A stretch of 41,031 nt of DNA from a bacterium (GTDB lineage: Bacteria > Bacillota_I > Bacilli_A > RF39 > UBA660): assembly GCA_030531425.1 (NCBI GenBank), contig JAUNNO010000006.1, positions 1 through 41,031 on the forward strand, written 5' to 3'. The notes under the pieces are model-generated. The model saw only the letters and a list, made by a program, of their open reading frames with translations, searched no databases and was not told where the DNA came from. Positions 15,113-26,636 of this stretch are shown here, one piece after another. Numbering within the stretch: position 1 is the first letter of the stretch; every line of letters starts with the position of its first letter. The position numbers and the translations under genes were made by a program.

Positions 15113-18100
15113 GTGGCTTATACAATAAAAAAATTCGGGGATTACCGTGAAAGAAGAAGTTATGCAAAAACAAAAAATGCAATAGAATTAAACAATTTAT
15201 TAGAAATTCAAAAAAAGTCATATGACTGGTTTATGACTGATGGAATAAAAGAAGTATTTGATGATATATTTCCAGTTGAGAGTTTTACTGGAAATTTAAC
15301 GTTAGAATTCGGAGAATACTCTTTTGAAGAGCCAAGATACTCAATCAAAGGTTGCAAGGAAAGATATGCAACTTATGCTGCACCAATAAAGGTTGAAGCA
15401 CGTCTTTTTAACCAAGAGACTGGTGAGGTTAAAGAGCAAGAAATTTATTTAGGCGATATGCCTATTATGACAGATAGTGGTACATTTATAATCAATGGAG
15501 CAGAACGTGTTATAGTATCACAATTAGTTCGTTCACCTAGTGTTTATTTTTCGCGTGAAGTAGATAAGAAAAACGGTAAACATATTATTACTTCACAAAT
15601 TATTCCAACTAGAGGTACATGGCTTGAGTTTGAAACTGATGCTAGAGATGTATTTTACTGTAGAATAGATAGAACTCATAAAGTTCCAGTAACTACACTA
15701 CTTAGAGCATTAGGTCTTTCTAGTGATAATGATATAATTGACTTATTTGGTGAAGATGATTATATCATGCGTACTATAGAAAAAGATGCAAACAAAAATA
15801 CAGATGAGTCTTTAATAGATATTCATTCTAAATTAAGACCAGGTGAACCAAGTACTTTAGATAGTGCAAAAAACCAATTAATTACTAGATTTTTTGATTC
15901 ATTTAGATATGATTTAGCTAAAGTAGGACGTTATAAATTCAATAGGAAATTAAATGTTATTGATAGATTATATGACTGTATACTTGCTGAAGATATTAAA
16001 GTAAATGGAGAGACTAAATTTGAAAAAGGTACACTAGTTACTAAAGAAGTTTTAGAAGAATTAAAACCAATAATGGCTGATGGTTATGGAGTAAAAGATG
16101 CTTTAATTAATGAAGAGTTAGATTCATATGGTAAGGTTCAAATAGTTAAAGTATATTCTAAGAAAAATCCAAATAAAGTTGTTAGAATTATAGGTAATGA
16201 TCAAACAATTGAAGAAAAAAGACTTACTATTTCAGATGTATATGCATCAGTATCATATTACCTAAATTTACATGAAGGAATAGGTTCTTATGACGAGATA
16301 GATCATTTATCAAATCGTCGTGTAAGACAAGTAGGAGAACTTTTACAAAATCAATTTAGAGTAGGTGTTGCTCGTATTGAAAGAGTAATAAGAGATAGAA
16401 TGAGTACTCAAGAACTTGATGAAGTTACTCCAAAAACTTTAATAAATATTAGACCTTTGACAGCTGCTATTAAAGAATTCTTTGGTTCAAGTCAGTTATC
16501 ACAATTCATGGATCAAACAAATCCAGTAGCAGAGCTTGCTAATAAACGCCGTTTAAGTTCTTTAGGACCTGGTGGATTATCTCGTGATCGTGCTGGAATG
16601 GAAGTACGTGACGTAAATCCATCACATTATGGTAGACTTTGTCCAATAGAGTCACCAGAAGGACCAAATATAGGACTTATTACATCTCTTGCAAGTTATG
16701 CTAGAGTTAATGAATATGGATTTATAATGACTCCATATAGAAAAGTTGAAAATGGTCATTTAACTGATGAAATTAGATATATGACAGCAGATGAGGAGTT
16801 AGAGTATCATATTTCACAGGCTACTGTAAAATTAGATGAAAATGATAATTTCATTGCAGAGAGAGTACCTGTACGTTTCCGTGGCGAAAATATAATGATT
16901 AAAAGTAGTGATGTAGATTATATAGACGTATCTAGTCAACAAGTTGTATCAATTACAACAGCAGGAATTCCATTCTTGGAACATGATGATGGAAAACGTG
17001 CACTTATGGGTGCTAACATGCAGCGTCAAGCAATTCCATTATTAGAGTGTGAAGCACCAATAGTTGGAACTGGTATTGAAGCAATCTCAGCAAGAGATAG
17101 TGGTGCTGTTGTTATTTCTAAAGCAGATGGTATAGTTGATTATGTAGATTCTGAAAAGATAATTGTTAAAACTAAAGGTGGAGTAGATACATACTACTTA
17201 AATGGATTTGAAAGAAGTAATGCTGGTACTTGTTATCATCAAAGACCAATAGTAAAAGTTAATGATAAAATTAAAAAAGATCAAATAATTGCTGATGGTC
17301 CAAGTACTGATATGGGAGAAATGGCATTAGGTAAAAATGTTACTGTAGCTTTCATGAACTTTAATGGATATAACTACGAGGATGCAGTTATATTAAATGA
17401 AAGATTAGTAAGAGATGATGTTTATACATCAATTCATATTCAAGATTATCAAATTGAATGTAGAGATACTAAATTAGGACCAGAAGAGTTTACAAGAGAT
17501 ATACCAAATGTAAGTGAGGAAGCTCGTAAAAACTTAGATGAAAATGGTTTAATTCGTATTGGTACTGAGGTTAAAGATGATGATATCTTAGTAGGTAAAG
17601 TAACACCAAAAGGAATGGCAGAATTAACTTCAGAGGAAAAATTGTTACATGCAATTTTTGGAGAGAAGACTCGTGAAGTTAGAGATACATCTCTTCGTGT
17701 TCCACATGGTGGAGAAGGTATTGTTCACGATATAAAAGTGTTTACAAAAGAAGATACAGATGAACTTCCAGCAGGTGTATCTAAAATAATTCGTGTTTAT
17801 ATAGCACAAAAACGTAAAATAACTGTTGGAGATAAAATGGCAGGTCGTCATGGAAACAAAGGTGTTATATCACTAGTATTACCTTCAGAAGATATGCCAT
17901 ATTTAGCTGATGGTACACCAGTTGATATATTACTTAACCCACTTGGAGTTCCAAGTCGTATGAATATAGGGCAAATTCTTGAAATGCACTTAGGTATAGC
18001 AGCTAAAAAATTAGGAATACATGTTGCAACTCCTGTATTTAGTGGAGCTAATCGTGAGGAGATAATTGACGCATTAAAAGAAGCTGGAATAGATGAAGAT

Positions 18101-18757
18101 GGGAAAACTGTACTTTATGATGGACGTACAGGAGAACCATTTGATAATCGTATAAGTGTTGGTGTAATGTATATGATTAAACTACACCACATGGTAGATG
18201 ATAAACTTCATGCTCGTTCAACAGGACCATACAGTATGGTTACACAACAACCTTTAGGAGGAAAAGCTCAATTTGGTGGTCAAAGATTTGGAGAAATGGA
18301 AGTTTGGGCTTTATATGCATATGGAGCAGCTCATGTTCTTCAAGAAATGATGACTATAAAATCTGATGATGTTATTGGCCGTGTTAAAGTATATGAAGCT
18401 TTAGTAAAAGGAATGCCAATACCAAAATCAGGAATCCCTGAAAGTTTTAGAGTTCTTATAAAAGAATTCCAAGCATTAGGACTTGATATAACAGTATTAA
18501 ATGACAATGGAAATTTCTCAGAATTAAAAGATTTAGAAGAAGCAGATAAGGATGATAATTTACTAGATTCTAAAGAACCTAAGAAAGAATCTAGTTTAGT
18601 AAATAATTCTGAAGAAGAACCATTTGAAGATTATGAAGATGACATAAAAGATGAAGATTATGAAGATGATTTTGAAACTTTAGATGAAGATGAAGAAGAT
18701 TATGATGAAGAATCTTTAGATGATATTGATATAGATCAAGAAGAGGAGGCTTTATAA
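15113..18757 (+). CDS. rpoB: DNA-directed RNA polymerase subunit beta, with acidic C-terminal tail
   Basis: 1214 residues. Conserved regions are intact: the lobe and protrusion at the N-terminus, the rifampicin region ([31 protein letters not shown]), [17 protein letters not shown], the active-centre lysines ([10 protein letters not shown]) and the C-terminal [24 protein letters not shown] 15113 is the start, because GGGGTGAAAAA precedes it and [16 protein letters not shown] is the usual N-terminus; an in-frame upstream start at 15077 has no ribosome binding site. Unusual: after the normal end (about residue 1140) comes an extra tail of about 75 residues, roughly half Asp/Glu, with repeats such as EDYEDD and DEDYEDD. 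Only one base separates it from rpoC. Confidence 0.96.
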   Translation: MAYTIKKFGDYRERRSYAKTKNAIELNNLLEIQKKSYDWFMTDGIKEVFDDIFPVESFTGNLTLEFGEYSFEEPRYSIKGCKERYATYAAPIKVEARLFNQETGEVKEQEIYLGDMPIMTDSGTFIINGAERVIVSQLVRSPSVYFSREVDKKNGKHIITSQIIPTRGTWLEFETDARDVFYCRIDRTHKVPVTTLLRALGLSSDNDIIDLFGEDDYIMRTIEKDANKNTDESLIDIHSKLRPGEPSTLDSAKNQLITRFFDSFRYDLAKVGRYKFNRKLNVIDRLYDCILAEDIKVNGETKFEKGTLVTKEVLEELKPIMADGYGVKDALINEELDSYGKVQIVKVYSKKNPNKVVRIIGNDQTIEEKRLTISDVYASVSYYLNLHEGIGSYDEIDHLSNRRVRQVGELLQNQFRVGVARIERVIRDRMSTQELDEVTPKTLINIRPLTAAIKEFFGSSQLSQFMDQTNPVAELANKRRLSSLGPGGLSRDRAGMEVRDVNPSHYGRLCPIESPEGPNIGLITSLASYARVNEYGFIMTPYRKVENGHLTDEIRYMTADEELEYHISQATVKLDENDNFIAERVPVRFRGENIMIKSSDVDYIDVSSQQVVSITTAGIPFLEHDDGKRALMGANMQRQAIPLLECEAPIVGTGIEAISARDSGAVVISKADGIVDYVDSEKIIVKTKGGVDTYYLNGFERSNAGTCYHQRPIVKVNDKIKKDQIIADGPSTDMGEMALGKNVTVAFMNFNGYNYEDAVILNERLVRDDVYTSIHIQDYQIECRDTKLGPEEFTRDIPNVSEEARKNLDENGLIRIGTEVKDDDILVGKVTPKGMAELTSEEKLLHAIFGEKTREVRDTSLRVPHGGEGIVHDIKVFTKEDTDELPAGVSKIIRVYIAQKRKITVGDKMAGRHGNKGVISLVLPSEDMPYLADGTPVDILLNPLGVPSRMNIGQILEMHLGIAAKKLGIHVATPVFSGANREEIIDALKEAGIDEDGKTVLYDGRTGEPFDNRISVGVMYMIKLHHMVDDKLHARSTGPYSMVTQQPLGGKAQFGGQRFGEMEVWALYAYGAAHVLQEMMTIKSDDVIGRVKVYEALVKGMPIPKSGIPESFRVLIKEFQALGLDITVLNDNGNFSELKDLEEADKDDNLLDSKEPKKESSLVNNSEEEPFEDYEDDIKDEDYEDDFETLDEDEEDYDEESLDDIDIDQEEEAL

Positions 18758-18758
18758 A

Positions 18759-21700
18759 ATGGATGTTAATAATTTTGAAGGATTAAAAATTTCAATTGCC
18801 TCACCTGAGAAAATTCGTTCTTGGTCATATGGTGAAGTTAAAAAAGCAGAAACAATAAACTATCGTACTTTAAGACCAGAAAGAGATGGGTTATTTTGTG
18901 AAAAAATCTTTGGACCTACAAAGGATTTTGAATGTGCTTGTGGTAAATATAAACGTTTAAGATATAAAAATATAATATGTGATAGATGTGGAGTTGAAGT
19001 AACTCGTGCTAAAGTTCGTCGTGAACGTATGGGGCATATTGAACTAGCAACTCCAGTATCCCATATTTGGTTCTTTAAAGGTGTTCCATCTAGAATGGGA
19101 CTTGTACTTGATATGTCACCAAGAGATTTGGAAGAAGTATTATACTTTGTAAGTTATGTAGTACTTGATCCAGGAAGTGCACCTTTAGAGAAAAAACAAA
19201 CTATTTCCGATAAAGATTATCGTGCATATTATGAAAAATATGGAAATGAATTTAGAGTTGGAATGGGTGCTGAGGCAATAAAAGAATTACTAGAACAAGT
19301 AGATTTAGATAAAGAAGTTAGCCAATTAAAAGCTGAAATTGAATCAATAAAAGATTCACAAAGTCAAAAAAGAATTCGTTTAATTAAAAGATTAGATGTA
19401 CTAAGTGCATTTAAGGAATCTGGAAATCGTCCAGAATGGATGATTTTAACAGCGCTACCAGTAATTCCACCAGAACTTAGACCAATGATTCAATTAGATG
19501 GTGGAAGATTTGCTACATCTGATTTGAATGACTTATATCGTCGTGTAATTAACCGTAATAATCGTTTAAAAAAATTAATGGAATTAGGAGCGCCTTCTAT
19601 AATTATCCAAAATGAAAAACGTATGTTACAGGAAGCTGTTGATGCTTTATTTGATAATGGACGTCGTGGAAGAAATATAACAGGTGCTGGAAATAGACCT
19701 TTAAAATCTTTAGCTAGTATGTTAAAAGGAAAACAAGGACGTTTCCGTCAAAACTTACTTGGAAAACGTGTTGACTATTCTGGTCGTAGCGTTATAGTAG
19801 TTGGACCTAGCTTAAAAATGTATGAATGTGGTATACCAAAAGAAATGGCTTTAGAACTATTCAAACCACATGTAATAAATGGTTTAGTAAAAAAAGAAAT
19901 TGCAAGTAATATTAAAGTTGCAAAACGTATGATTGATAACCAAGATCCTAAAGTTTGGGATATAGTTGAAGAAAAAATAAAAGAACACCCTGTAATGTTA
20001 AACCGTGCCCCAACTTTACATAGATTAGGTATTCAAGCATTCGAGCCAAAATTAATTGAGGGTAGATCAATTAGATTACACCCACTTGTATGTGCTGCAT
20101 TTAATGCTGACTTTGATGGAGACCAGATGGCAGTACACGTACCTATTACAGAAGAAGCACAAGCAGAAGCTAGAATTCTTATGTTAGGTGCTAATAACAT
20201 ACTAAAACCATCAGATGGTAAACCAATAGTTACTCCAGGACAGGATATGGTTTTAGGAAACTTCTATATAACTATAGAAAAAGCAGGACTTCCTGGAGAA
20301 GGTAGAGTATATAAAGATGCTAATGAAGCTTTGATGAGTTATGAAAGAAGAGAAATTACTCTTCATACAAGAATAGCTTTACCAGTTTCTTCATTTACTC
20401 GTAAAATATTCCCTGATAAATATTTAGATAAATATTTAGTAACTACACCTGGAAAACTTTTATTTAATGAAATATTCCCAGATACTTTCCAATATATAGC
20501 AGAAGGATCTTCTGAAAATATAGAAAAAGTTACTCCAGCTAAATTCTTTATAAATAAAGGAGAAAACATAAAAGAAAAAATAGAAGCTATGCCAGTTGTT
20601 GATGCTTTCGCAAAGGGTGTACTTTCTAAATTAATAGCCCAAATATATAAACGTTATCAAACTACTGAAACTTCAGTAATGCTAGATAAACTAAAAGATT
20701 TAGGATTTAAGTATTCAACTTTATCTGGAATTAGTATAGCAATAAGTGATATTAAAGAATCACAGAAGAAACCAGAAATTATTGCTAATAGTCAATCATT
20801 AGTAGATCAAGTAAATAAACAATTCAAACGTGGTTTAATTACTGAAGATGAAAGATATAGTAAAGTAGTTTCTATTTGGACTGATACTAAAAAACAAATA
20901 ACACAAGAACTTGAATCTATGGTTAAAAATGATCCAGATAATCCTATTTGTATAATGATGACTTCAAAAGCTCGTGGAGATATGGGATCATATACACAAT
21001 TAGTTGGTATGCGTGGATTATTCTCAAAACCAAACGGTCAATCAGAAGAAATACCAGTTATTTCATCATTTAGTGAAGGTATAACAGTGTCTGAGTTCTT
21101 CTTATCTACACACGGAACTCGTAAAGGTGCAGTTGATACAGCATTAAAAACAGCAGATGCTGGATATTTAACTCGTAGATTAGTTGATGTATCACAAGAT
21201 ATTATAGTTAAAGAAATAGACTGTGGTACAGAGTCTGGAACAGTAGTAGAAGCATTTATAAATGATGCTGATGGTACTGTAATTGAATCACTTTACGATC
21301 GTATTTTAGGAAGATTTACAAATAAAAAGATTATACATCCAGAAACTAAAGAAGTTATTTGTGACAAAGATGTTTATATAAATGAATCTTTGGCAGAAAA
21401 AATAGTAGCTTCAGGGCTTACAAAAGTACCTATTAGAACTGTACTTACTTGTAAGACAGAACACGGTGTATGTCAAAAATGTTATGGACGTAATCTTGCA
21501 ACAGGTCAAATTGTTGAAGAAGGTGAAGCAGTAGGTATAATGGCAGCTCAATCAATTGGTGAACCAGGTACACAGCTTACCATGAGAACATTTAATACAG
21601 GAGGAGTTGCAGGAGATGATATAACTCAAGGTTTACCTCGTGTTCAAGAATTATTTGAAGCAAGAAATCCAAAAGGTAAAGCAACAATTGCAGAAATAAA

Positions 21701-22394
21701 TGGTGTTGTAAGTAAAATAGAAGAAGAAAATGGAAAATACATAATCCATATAAAAAATGATGTAGAAACTCGTAAACATACAACAAATTATAGTGTAAAA
21801 CTTTCAGTTGTAGAGGGTCAAGAAATAAAAGCGGGACAAAAATTAACACATGGTGCTATAAGTCCAAAAGAATTATTAGTTGTAACAGATCCAATTTCTA
21901 CACAACAATATATATTATCTGAAACTCAAAAAGTTTATCGTTCACAAGGTGTTGATATATCAGATAAACACGTAGAAATTATTGCTAAACGTATGATTTC
22001 TAAGATAAAAATAATTAATTCAGGAGATTCATTATTCTTACCAGGAACAATGGTTAATATAAATAAATTTACTGATATTAATAAAGAATTAATTCTAGAA
22101 GGAAAAAGACCTGCAACAGGAAGACCAGTATTACTTGGTATAACAAAAGCATCACTAGAGACAGATTCATTCTTATCAGCTGCATCATTCCAAGAAACAA
22201 CAAGAATATTGACAGATGCTGCAATTCATGGAAAAGTTGATAAATTAGAAGGATTAAAAGAAAATGTAATTCTTGGTAAGTTAATTCCAGCAGGAACTGG
22301 AGCTAAAAAACATAGAACAGCTGAATATACATTAGAGTTAGATGCTTTAAAAGAAGAACCATTGGAGGCTCTAGAGCAAGAATTATTAGATTAA
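18759..22394 (+). CDS. rpoC: DNA-directed RNA polymerase subunit beta-prime
   Basis: 1211 residues, the usual Bacillota length. N-terminal zinc site [20 protein letters not shown]; active-site magnesium loop [12 protein letters not shown]; bridge-helix/trigger-loop region (GARDMGSY appears as [14 protein letters not shown], and [16 protein letters not shown]); second zinc site [13 protein letters not shown]. The start ATG follows AAGAGGAGGCTTTATAAA, which is inside the end of rpoB, so translation is coupled. A strong terminator overlaps the stop codon. Confidence 0.97.
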   Translation: MDVNNFEGLKISIASPEKIRSWSYGEVKKAETINYRTLRPERDGLFCEKIFGPTKDFECACGKYKRLRYKNIICDRCGVEVTRAKVRRERMGHIELATPVSHIWFFKGVPSRMGLVLDMSPRDLEEVLYFVSYVVLDPGSAPLEKKQTISDKDYRAYYEKYGNEFRVGMGAEAIKELLEQVDLDKEVSQLKAEIESIKDSQSQKRIRLIKRLDVLSAFKESGNRPEWMILTALPVIPPELRPMIQLDGGRFATSDLNDLYRRVINRNNRLKKLMELGAPSIIIQNEKRMLQEAVDALFDNGRRGRNITGAGNRPLKSLASMLKGKQGRFRQNLLGKRVDYSGRSVIVVGPSLKMYECGIPKEMALELFKPHVINGLVKKEIASNIKVAKRMIDNQDPKVWDIVEEKIKEHPVMLNRAPTLHRLGIQAFEPKLIEGRSIRLHPLVCAAFNADFDGDQMAVHVPITEEAQAEARILMLGANNILKPSDGKPIVTPGQDMVLGNFYITIEKAGLPGEGRVYKDANEALMSYERREITLHTRIALPVSSFTRKIFPDKYLDKYLVTTPGKLLFNEIFPDTFQYIAEGSSENIEKVTPAKFFINKGENIKEKIEAMPVVDAFAKGVLSKLIAQIYKRYQTTETSVMLDKLKDLGFKYSTLSGISIAISDIKESQKKPEIIANSQSLVDQVNKQFKRGLITEDERYSKVVSIWTDTKKQITQELESMVKNDPDNPICIMMTSKARGDMGSYTQLVGMRGLFSKPNGQSEEIPVISSFSEGITVSEFFLSTHGTRKGAVDTALKTADAGYLTRRLVDVSQDIIVKEIDCGTESGTVVEAFINDADGTVIESLYDRILGRFTNKKIIHPETKEVICDKDVYINESLAEKIVASGLTKVPIRTVLTCKTEHGVCQKCYGRNLATGQIVEEGEAVGIMAAQSIGEPGTQLTMRTFNTGGVAGDDITQGLPRVQELFEARNPKGKATIAEINGVVSKIEEENGKYIIHIKNDVETRKHTTNYSVKLSVVEGQEIKAGQKLTHGAISPKELLVVTDPISTQQYILSETQKVYRSQGVDISDKHVEIIAKRMISKIKIINSGDSLFLPGTMVNINKFTDINKELILEGKRPATGRPVLLGITKASLETDSFLSAASFQETTRILTDAAIHGKVDKLEGLKENVILGKLIPAGTGAKKHRTAEYTLELDALKEEPLEALEQELLD

Positions 22395-22422
22395 AAGTGT
22401 GAAAAATATTCACACTTTTTTT
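22393..22422 (+). terminator. Terminator of the rpoBC operon
   Basis: Perfect 11-bp stem AAAAGTGTGAA / TTCACACTTTT with a 5-nt loop and T-run, starting inside the rpoC stop codon. Confidence 0.9.
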
Positions 22423-22429
22423 CTTTTTA

Positions 22430-22438
22430 TGATAAAAT
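22430..22438 (+). promoter_or_regulatory. Probable extended -10 promoter of the Tim44-like gene
   Basis: TGA-TAAAAT, with TAAAAT at 22433-22438, 16 nt before ATG 22455. A second hexamer, TATAAT at 22439-22444, is too close to the start to be the functional box. Confidence 0.45.
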
Positions 22439-22454
22439 TATAATAGGTGGTATA

Positions 22455-23294
22455 ATGAAATTAGATAAAAAGAAAATAGTTTTATTATGTATTTGTTTAT
22501 TTTTGGTTAGTGTGTTTGCATATACAACTCATATTCAGTTAGTTGGAGCTGATAGTGGGTTTGATTCTAGTTATGATTCATCTAGCTTAAGTTCTTCAGG
22601 GGGTGGTTCTTCTGGTGGAATAGATATTAGTTTTTTAATATATTTATGCCTAGAACATCCTATATTTGCTCTAATAGTAGTTGTTATTATTGTCCTTGTA
22701 GTAGCATCATCATCTAAAAAATCTAAAAAGATTTTAGAGGATGCTTTAAATAGTAAATTAGAACTTTTAAATGTTAATGACTATGATGAAGAAAAAAGAT
22801 TGGAAATAGAAGCATTCAATATTTATAAAGAAATTCAATTTGCTTGGATGAATTTTGATGAAGAAAAGATAAGAAATTTAACAACAGATGAAATGTATAA
22901 TATGTATTTAATGCAACTTGATACACTAAAAGTAAAAAATCAAAAAAATATAATGCATGATATTAAATATATTTCTAGTAAAGTAAAATCAGTATATCAT
23001 GAAAACGGTCAAGAGACTATTTTAATTAATATGACAGTTAGTTGTTATGATTTTATAATAGATACAAAAACAAATAAAGTATTAAGAGGAGTAGCCTCAA
23101 AATTAAATATATATAATTATGATTTAACATTTGTTAAATCAATAAATGAAAAACAAGAAATTAAAACTTGCCCACAGTGTGGAGCTCCAGTTGAAGCAAA
23201 TAATAGTGGAAAATGCGAATATTGTAAATCTACATTAGTAAGCAGTGAATATACTTTAATACTTAGTAAGAAAAAAATGATATCACAAAAATAA
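22455..23294 (+). CDS. Tim44-like membrane protein with C-terminal zinc ribbon
   Basis: 279 residues. An N-terminal hydrophobic segment (KIVLLCICLFLVSVFAYTT) acts as signal or anchor, then a Ser/Gly-rich linker (SSLSSSGGGSSGGID), a second membrane helix (FALIVVVIIVLVVASSS), and a cytoplasmic domain. EIQFAWMNFDEEKIRNLTTD through INMTVSCYDFIIDT fits the Tim44-like/NTF2-like fold. The C-terminus has two CxxC pairs (CPQCGAPVEAN, Cys239/242; CEYCKS, Cys254/257), a rubredoxin-like zinc ribbon. The family is widespread in Bacillota, with no settled role. It is a single gene between two terminators. Confidence 0.75.
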   Translation: MKLDKKKIVLLCICLFLVSVFAYTTHIQLVGADSGFDSSYDSSSLSSSGGGSSGGIDISFLIYLCLEHPIFALIVVVIIVLVVASSSKKSKKILEDALNSKLELLNVNDYDEEKRLEIEAFNIYKEIQFAWMNFDEEKIRNLTTDEMYNMYLMQLDTLKVKNQKNIMHDIKYISSKVKSVYHENGQETILINMTVSCYDFIIDTKTNKVLRGVASKLNIYNYDLTFVKSINEKQEIKTCPQCGAPVEANNSGKCEYCKSTLVSSEYTLILSKKKMISQK

Positions 23295-23313
23295 GGGCTT
23301 AGCCCTTATTTTT
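23287..23313 (+). terminator. Terminator after the Tim44-like gene
   Basis: Stem AAATAAGGGC / GCCCTTATTT with a TTA loop and trailing T-run, overlapping the stop codon. Confidence 0.85.
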
Positions 23314-23345
23314 ATATTATAAAAAAAATTGGTTTATACCTTTTT

Positions 23346-23555
23346 GTTACTATTCACAGCCGTTTTTAATAAATTATCAAGAAATTCAATATTTATAAGG
23401 CTTTTCATAGATTTTTCATAAAAAATCGTTTTTTTAAATGTTGGGATCTATTGTTAATCTTATAGCCATTTTATGATAATAGTAATTGAAATAACAACAT
23501 TTTATATATTAACGTGGAGATTTTAGATTTTACAAATTTGGCTGTGAATAGTAAC
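23346..23555. repeat. MITE-like element with perfect 16-bp terminal inverted repeats
   Basis: GTTACTATTCACAGCC (23346-23361) is repeated exactly in inverted orientation at 23540-23555, bounding 210 bp with no coding potential. Inside is a smaller hairpin (GATTTTT-CAT-AAAAAATC). No clear target-site duplication is visible at the ends. The form suggests a non-autonomous transposable element (MITE) or a long structured repeat. It fills the gap between the Tim44-like gene and fmt. Confidence 0.65.
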
Positions 23556-23567
23556 TACAAATCAATT

Positions 23568-23589
23568 AAAGTAGAGCAATCTACTTTTT
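23568..23589 (+). terminator. Second terminator before fmt
   Basis: Perfect 8-bp stem AAAGTAGA / TCTACTTT with GCAA tetraloop and T-rich tail. It lies just outside the MITE-like element, so it would stop any transcript coming out of it. Confidence 0.75.
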
Positions 23590-23607
23590 ATTTTTTGGGA
23601 TTTATAG

Positions 23608-23613
23608 TATAAT
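23608..23613 (+). promoter_or_regulatory. -10 box of fmt
   Basis: TATAAT 15 nt before ATG 23629; no clear -35 box. Confidence 0.55.
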
Positions 23614-23628
23614 TAATTTGGTGATTAG

Positions 23629-24588
23629 ATGAATATAGAAGATATTGAAGTAGAAAAACCTTTAAAAATAGTATTTATGGGTACTCCAAAATTTAGTGTA
23701 CCTATATTAGATGTTTTAATTGATAATTATGGTGTTAAAGCTGTTGTAACTCAAACAGATAAAAGAGTAGGAAGAAAAGGTGATATTGTTTTTCCTCCTG
23801 TAAAAGAAGAGGCATTAAAACATAATATACTAGTAATACAATTAGAAAAATTAAAAGAATCTTACCAAGAAATAATTGATTTAGATCCTGATTTAATAGT
23901 TACTTGTGCATATGGTCAAATTTTACCTAAAGAGTTACTTGATTATCCAAGACTTGGTTGTATAAATGTACACGCATCTCTTCTTCCAAAATTAAGAGGA
24001 GGAGCTCCTATACATAGGGCTATAATAAATGGAGAAAAGAAAACAGGCATAACTATAATGTATATGGCTCCGGGTATGGATGATGGAGATATTATAGCAA
24101 CTGAAGCAATTGATATAACAGATACAGATACTGCTAGTACATTGCACGATAAATTAAGCGTTTTGGGTAGTAAGTTATTACTTCAAACATTACCTAGTAT
24201 AATAGATGGTACAAATGAAAGAACTCCTCAAAATCCTGATGAAGTAACTTTTGCGCCTATAATAAAAAAAGAAGATGAAAAACTAGATTTTAATAAAACA
24301 TCTATACAAATATATAATCAAATAAGAGGTTTAAATAGTTTTCCGGGTGCTTATTTTATTTTAAATGGTAAAAGGTTTAAAGTGTTTGAATCAGTTATAG
24401 TAGATGAATATTCATCATTAAATGTTAATGGTGAAATAGTAAAGACAGATGATATGGGTATTTATGTTAAAACTAGTAATGGTGTAATTGTTTTAACGGT
24501 AATTCAACCAGAAGGCAAATCTCGGATGAGATCTAAAGATTATTTAAATGGGATAAAGGATAGTTTAGTTGGAAATGTGGTAGAGTAA
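23629..24588 (+). CDS. fmt: Methionyl-tRNA formyltransferase
   Basis: Transfers a formyl group from 10-formyl-THF to initiator Met-tRNA. 319 residues. Seen: KIVFMGTPKFSVPILD, the catalytic segment GCINVHASLLPKLRGGAPIH (Asn113, His115), MDDGDIIATE (catalytic Asp), and the C-terminal tRNA-binding domain (QIRGLNSFPGAYFILNGKRF). There is an N-terminal extension of about 10 residues (MNIEDIEVEKP) before the first strand; the start is supported by TTTGGTGATTAG. A damaged membrane-protein gene begins 1 nt after its stop. def and priA, frequent partners elsewhere, are absent here. Confidence 0.93.
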   Translation: MNIEDIEVEKPLKIVFMGTPKFSVPILDVLIDNYGVKAVVTQTDKRVGRKGDIVFPPVKEEALKHNILVIQLEKLKESYQEIIDLDPDLIVTCAYGQILPKELLDYPRLGCINVHASLLPKLRGGAPIHRAIINGEKKTGITIMYMAPGMDDGDIIATEAIDITDTDTASTLHDKLSVLGSKLLLQTLPSIIDGTNERTPQNPDEVTFAPIIKKEDEKLDFNKTSIQIYNQIRGLNSFPGAYFILNGKRFKVFESVIVDEYSSLNVNGEIVKTDDMGIYVKTSNGVIVLTVIQPEGKSRMRSKDYLNGIKDSLVGNVVE

Positions 24589-24589
24589 T

Positions 24590-25257
24590 ATGATAAATTT
24601 TATTAAAAATATAAAAGAAAAATTAAAAAATCCTAAAACAAGATCTTTAACTCTTTTAGGAATATATTTGTATTTTTAGTGTTAAATACTTCAAAAGATA
24701 CTTCAAATTCGTATATAGATTCTAATAATACAACTGATAATACAAATAAAAATGAGGTAGTTGAAAGTTATAATTATAAAATAAATTATAAAAAAAATAA
24801 TTTAGATAATATAATAGAAGGCACTTATTATAATGGTATATCTATTTTTACATATAATAATAGTAAGTATTATTATGATTCTACAAATACTTATTTAATA
24901 TTTGATAATTATTATACTAAAGCTAGTTTAGAGTATGATATAACTAAGATATTTTATATTAAAGAATTTTTAAATAATTTAATAATACAGTCAACAACGA
25001 CATATTTAGATAACTCAAAACAAATAACTTATTTAGCCTCTACAAATGATTTGATGAAATATTTATTTAATGATTCAAATAACTATACAACAACTAATGA
25101 AATTATAGTGAAAGAAAATAATGATAATATAGAAAAAATAACTATTGATTTAAATAATTTAAATTTGGAATTAAAAGTTATAGAAATAGAATATAGTAAT
25201 ATAAATAATATTACTGATTTAAAATTTAATATGGAAGATTATACGTATAAGGAGTAA
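24590..25257 (+). pseudogene. Frameshifted membrane-anchored protein of unknown function
   Basis: ATG 24590 opens a frame reading MINFIKNIKEKLKNPKTRSL, then TLLGIYLYF and a TAG at 24677. The remainder (192 codons, apparent GTG start at 24679) is in another frame and begins VLNTSKDTSNS. Adding one T in the run ATATTTG joins them smoothly as LTLLGIYFVFLVLNTSKDTS, a normal transmembrane helix. The gene therefore had a short basic cytoplasmic tail, one membrane helix and an Asn/Thr/Tyr-rich extracytoplasmic domain. The family is not recognised. It sits between fmt and murE (ATG 25260, 2 nt after the stop), so it belongs to the cell-wall cluster. A consensus error in the T-run is possible instead of a real mutation. 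Confidence 0.65.
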
Positions 25258-25259
25258 AT

Positions 25260-26633
25260 ATGATAAACATAAAATCAGATTCAAGAAAAATAAAAAAAGG
25301 AGATATATTTGTTGCTTTAAAAGGTATTAGTAGTAATGGTGATAAATATATAGATCAGGCAATTTCATCTGGTGCCTCTAAAATAGTTGTTGATAATGAT
25401 AAAGAATATGAAGTTGAAACAATAAAGGTGAGTGATACAAGAAAATATTTAGTAGATTATTTAGAGGAAAATTATAAAGATCGTTTAAAAGAAGTAAAAA
25501 TAATTGGTATAACTGGTACTAATGGAAAAACAACCACTTGTTTTTTAGTTTATCAAATGCTTAATAAATTAGGATTTAAATGTGCTTATATAGGAACAAT
25601 AGGTTTTTATTTGGATAAGAAAGTATCTAATCTATCTAATACAAGTCCGGATATATGTGATATGTATGACATGTTTATAGAAGCTATAGATAAGGGGTAT
25701 AAATATATTGTTTTAGAAGCTAGTAGTCAAGGGTTAGATATGAATAGATTAGAAGGTATAACTTATGATGTTGCAGCATTTACAAATCTAACACAGGATC
25801 ACTTGGATTATCATAAAACTTTTGAAAATTATGCTAAAGCTAAACAAAAATTATTTGAAAACGTCCGTGATAATGGAGTAAGTGTAGTAAATATAGATGA
25901 TGAATATAATACTTATTTTAAATCCAAAAATGTTGTATATTATGGATTTAATGCTTTAGAATATAAAATTGAAGATTATACTTTGGGTTATAATACAAAG
26001 TTTACACTTAATATAAAAGGTAAAAAATATGATTTTGAAACAAAATTAATAGGTAAATATAATATATATAATCTTGTTTGTGCTATTAGTATTTTATGTG
26101 AACTTAAAATAAATATAACTGACATTATAGATGCCGTAAAAACGCTTTCATCTCCACCTGGTAGAATGGATATAATACCTTTTAAAACTAATTTAATAAT
26201 AGTAGATTATGCACACACTCCAGATGCTATGAAAAATGTTTATGATACAGTAAAAGAAGTAAGTAAAGCAAATATTTATACTGTATTTGGATGTACTGGA
26301 GATAGAGATAGAACTAAAAGACCTATAATGCTTTCTCTAGCTATAAAAAATAGTAAAAAAGTAATTGTTACAAGTGATGATTTACATACAGAATCATTTG
26401 ATAATATAGTTAATGATATGGTGCATGGTAATGACAATGGTTCATATGTTGTAATAAAAGATAGAGGAAAAGCAATAAGATATGGTATTTCATATTTAGA
26501 TAGTAATGATATATTATTAGTTTTAGGAAAAGGACATGAAACTGCAATAATAGTAAATGATATGAAAATTCCTTTTAATGATAGAGAAGAAATTGAAAAA
26601 TGTATAAATGAAAGTTTAAACAAAGTAATTTAA
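25260..26633 (+). CDS. murE: MurE-type UDP-MurNAc-dipeptide ligase, variant selectivity motif (paralogue 1)
   Basis: Mur ligase adding the third stem-peptide amino acid to UDP-MurNAc-L-Ala-D-Glu, in the cytoplasm. 457 residues: N-terminal UDP-binding domain (SDSRKIKKGDIFVALKG), ATP loop GITGTNGKTTT (86-92), FTNLTQDHLDYHKT, a KxKLF segment with the usual carbamylated Lys (about 195-199), PPGRMD and DYAHTPDAM. At the position that selects meso-DAP (DNPR in DAP enzymes) this protein has DDLH (373-376, SDDLHTES), so its amino acid is probably not meso-DAP. Lysine, ornithine or another substrate is possible. A close paralogue with DNPR follows after a hairpin. Confidence 0.85.
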   Translation: MINIKSDSRKIKKGDIFVALKGISSNGDKYIDQAISSGASKIVVDNDKEYEVETIKVSDTRKYLVDYLEENYKDRLKEVKIIGITGTNGKTTTCFLVYQMLNKLGFKCAYIGTIGFYLDKKVSNLSNTSPDICDMYDMFIEAIDKGYKYIVLEASSQGLDMNRLEGITYDVAAFTNLTQDHLDYHKTFENYAKAKQKLFENVRDNGVSVVNIDDEYNTYFKSKNVVYYGFNALEYKIEDYTLGYNTKFTLNIKGKKYDFETKLIGKYNIYNLVCAISILCELKINITDIIDAVKTLSSPPGRMDIIPFKTNLIIVDYAHTPDAMKNVYDTVKEVSKANIYTVFGCTGDRDRTKRPIMLSLAIKNSKKVIVTSDDLHTESFDNIVNDMVHGNDNGSYVVIKDRGKAIRYGISYLDSNDILLVLGKGHETAIIVNDMKIPFNDREEIEKCINESLNKVI

Positions 26634-26636
26634 AGT

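Noticed and set aside
26276-26623. 115-codon minus-strand frame opposite murE
   Set aside because: Shadow of the conserved Mur ligase C-terminal domain; no ribosome binding site.
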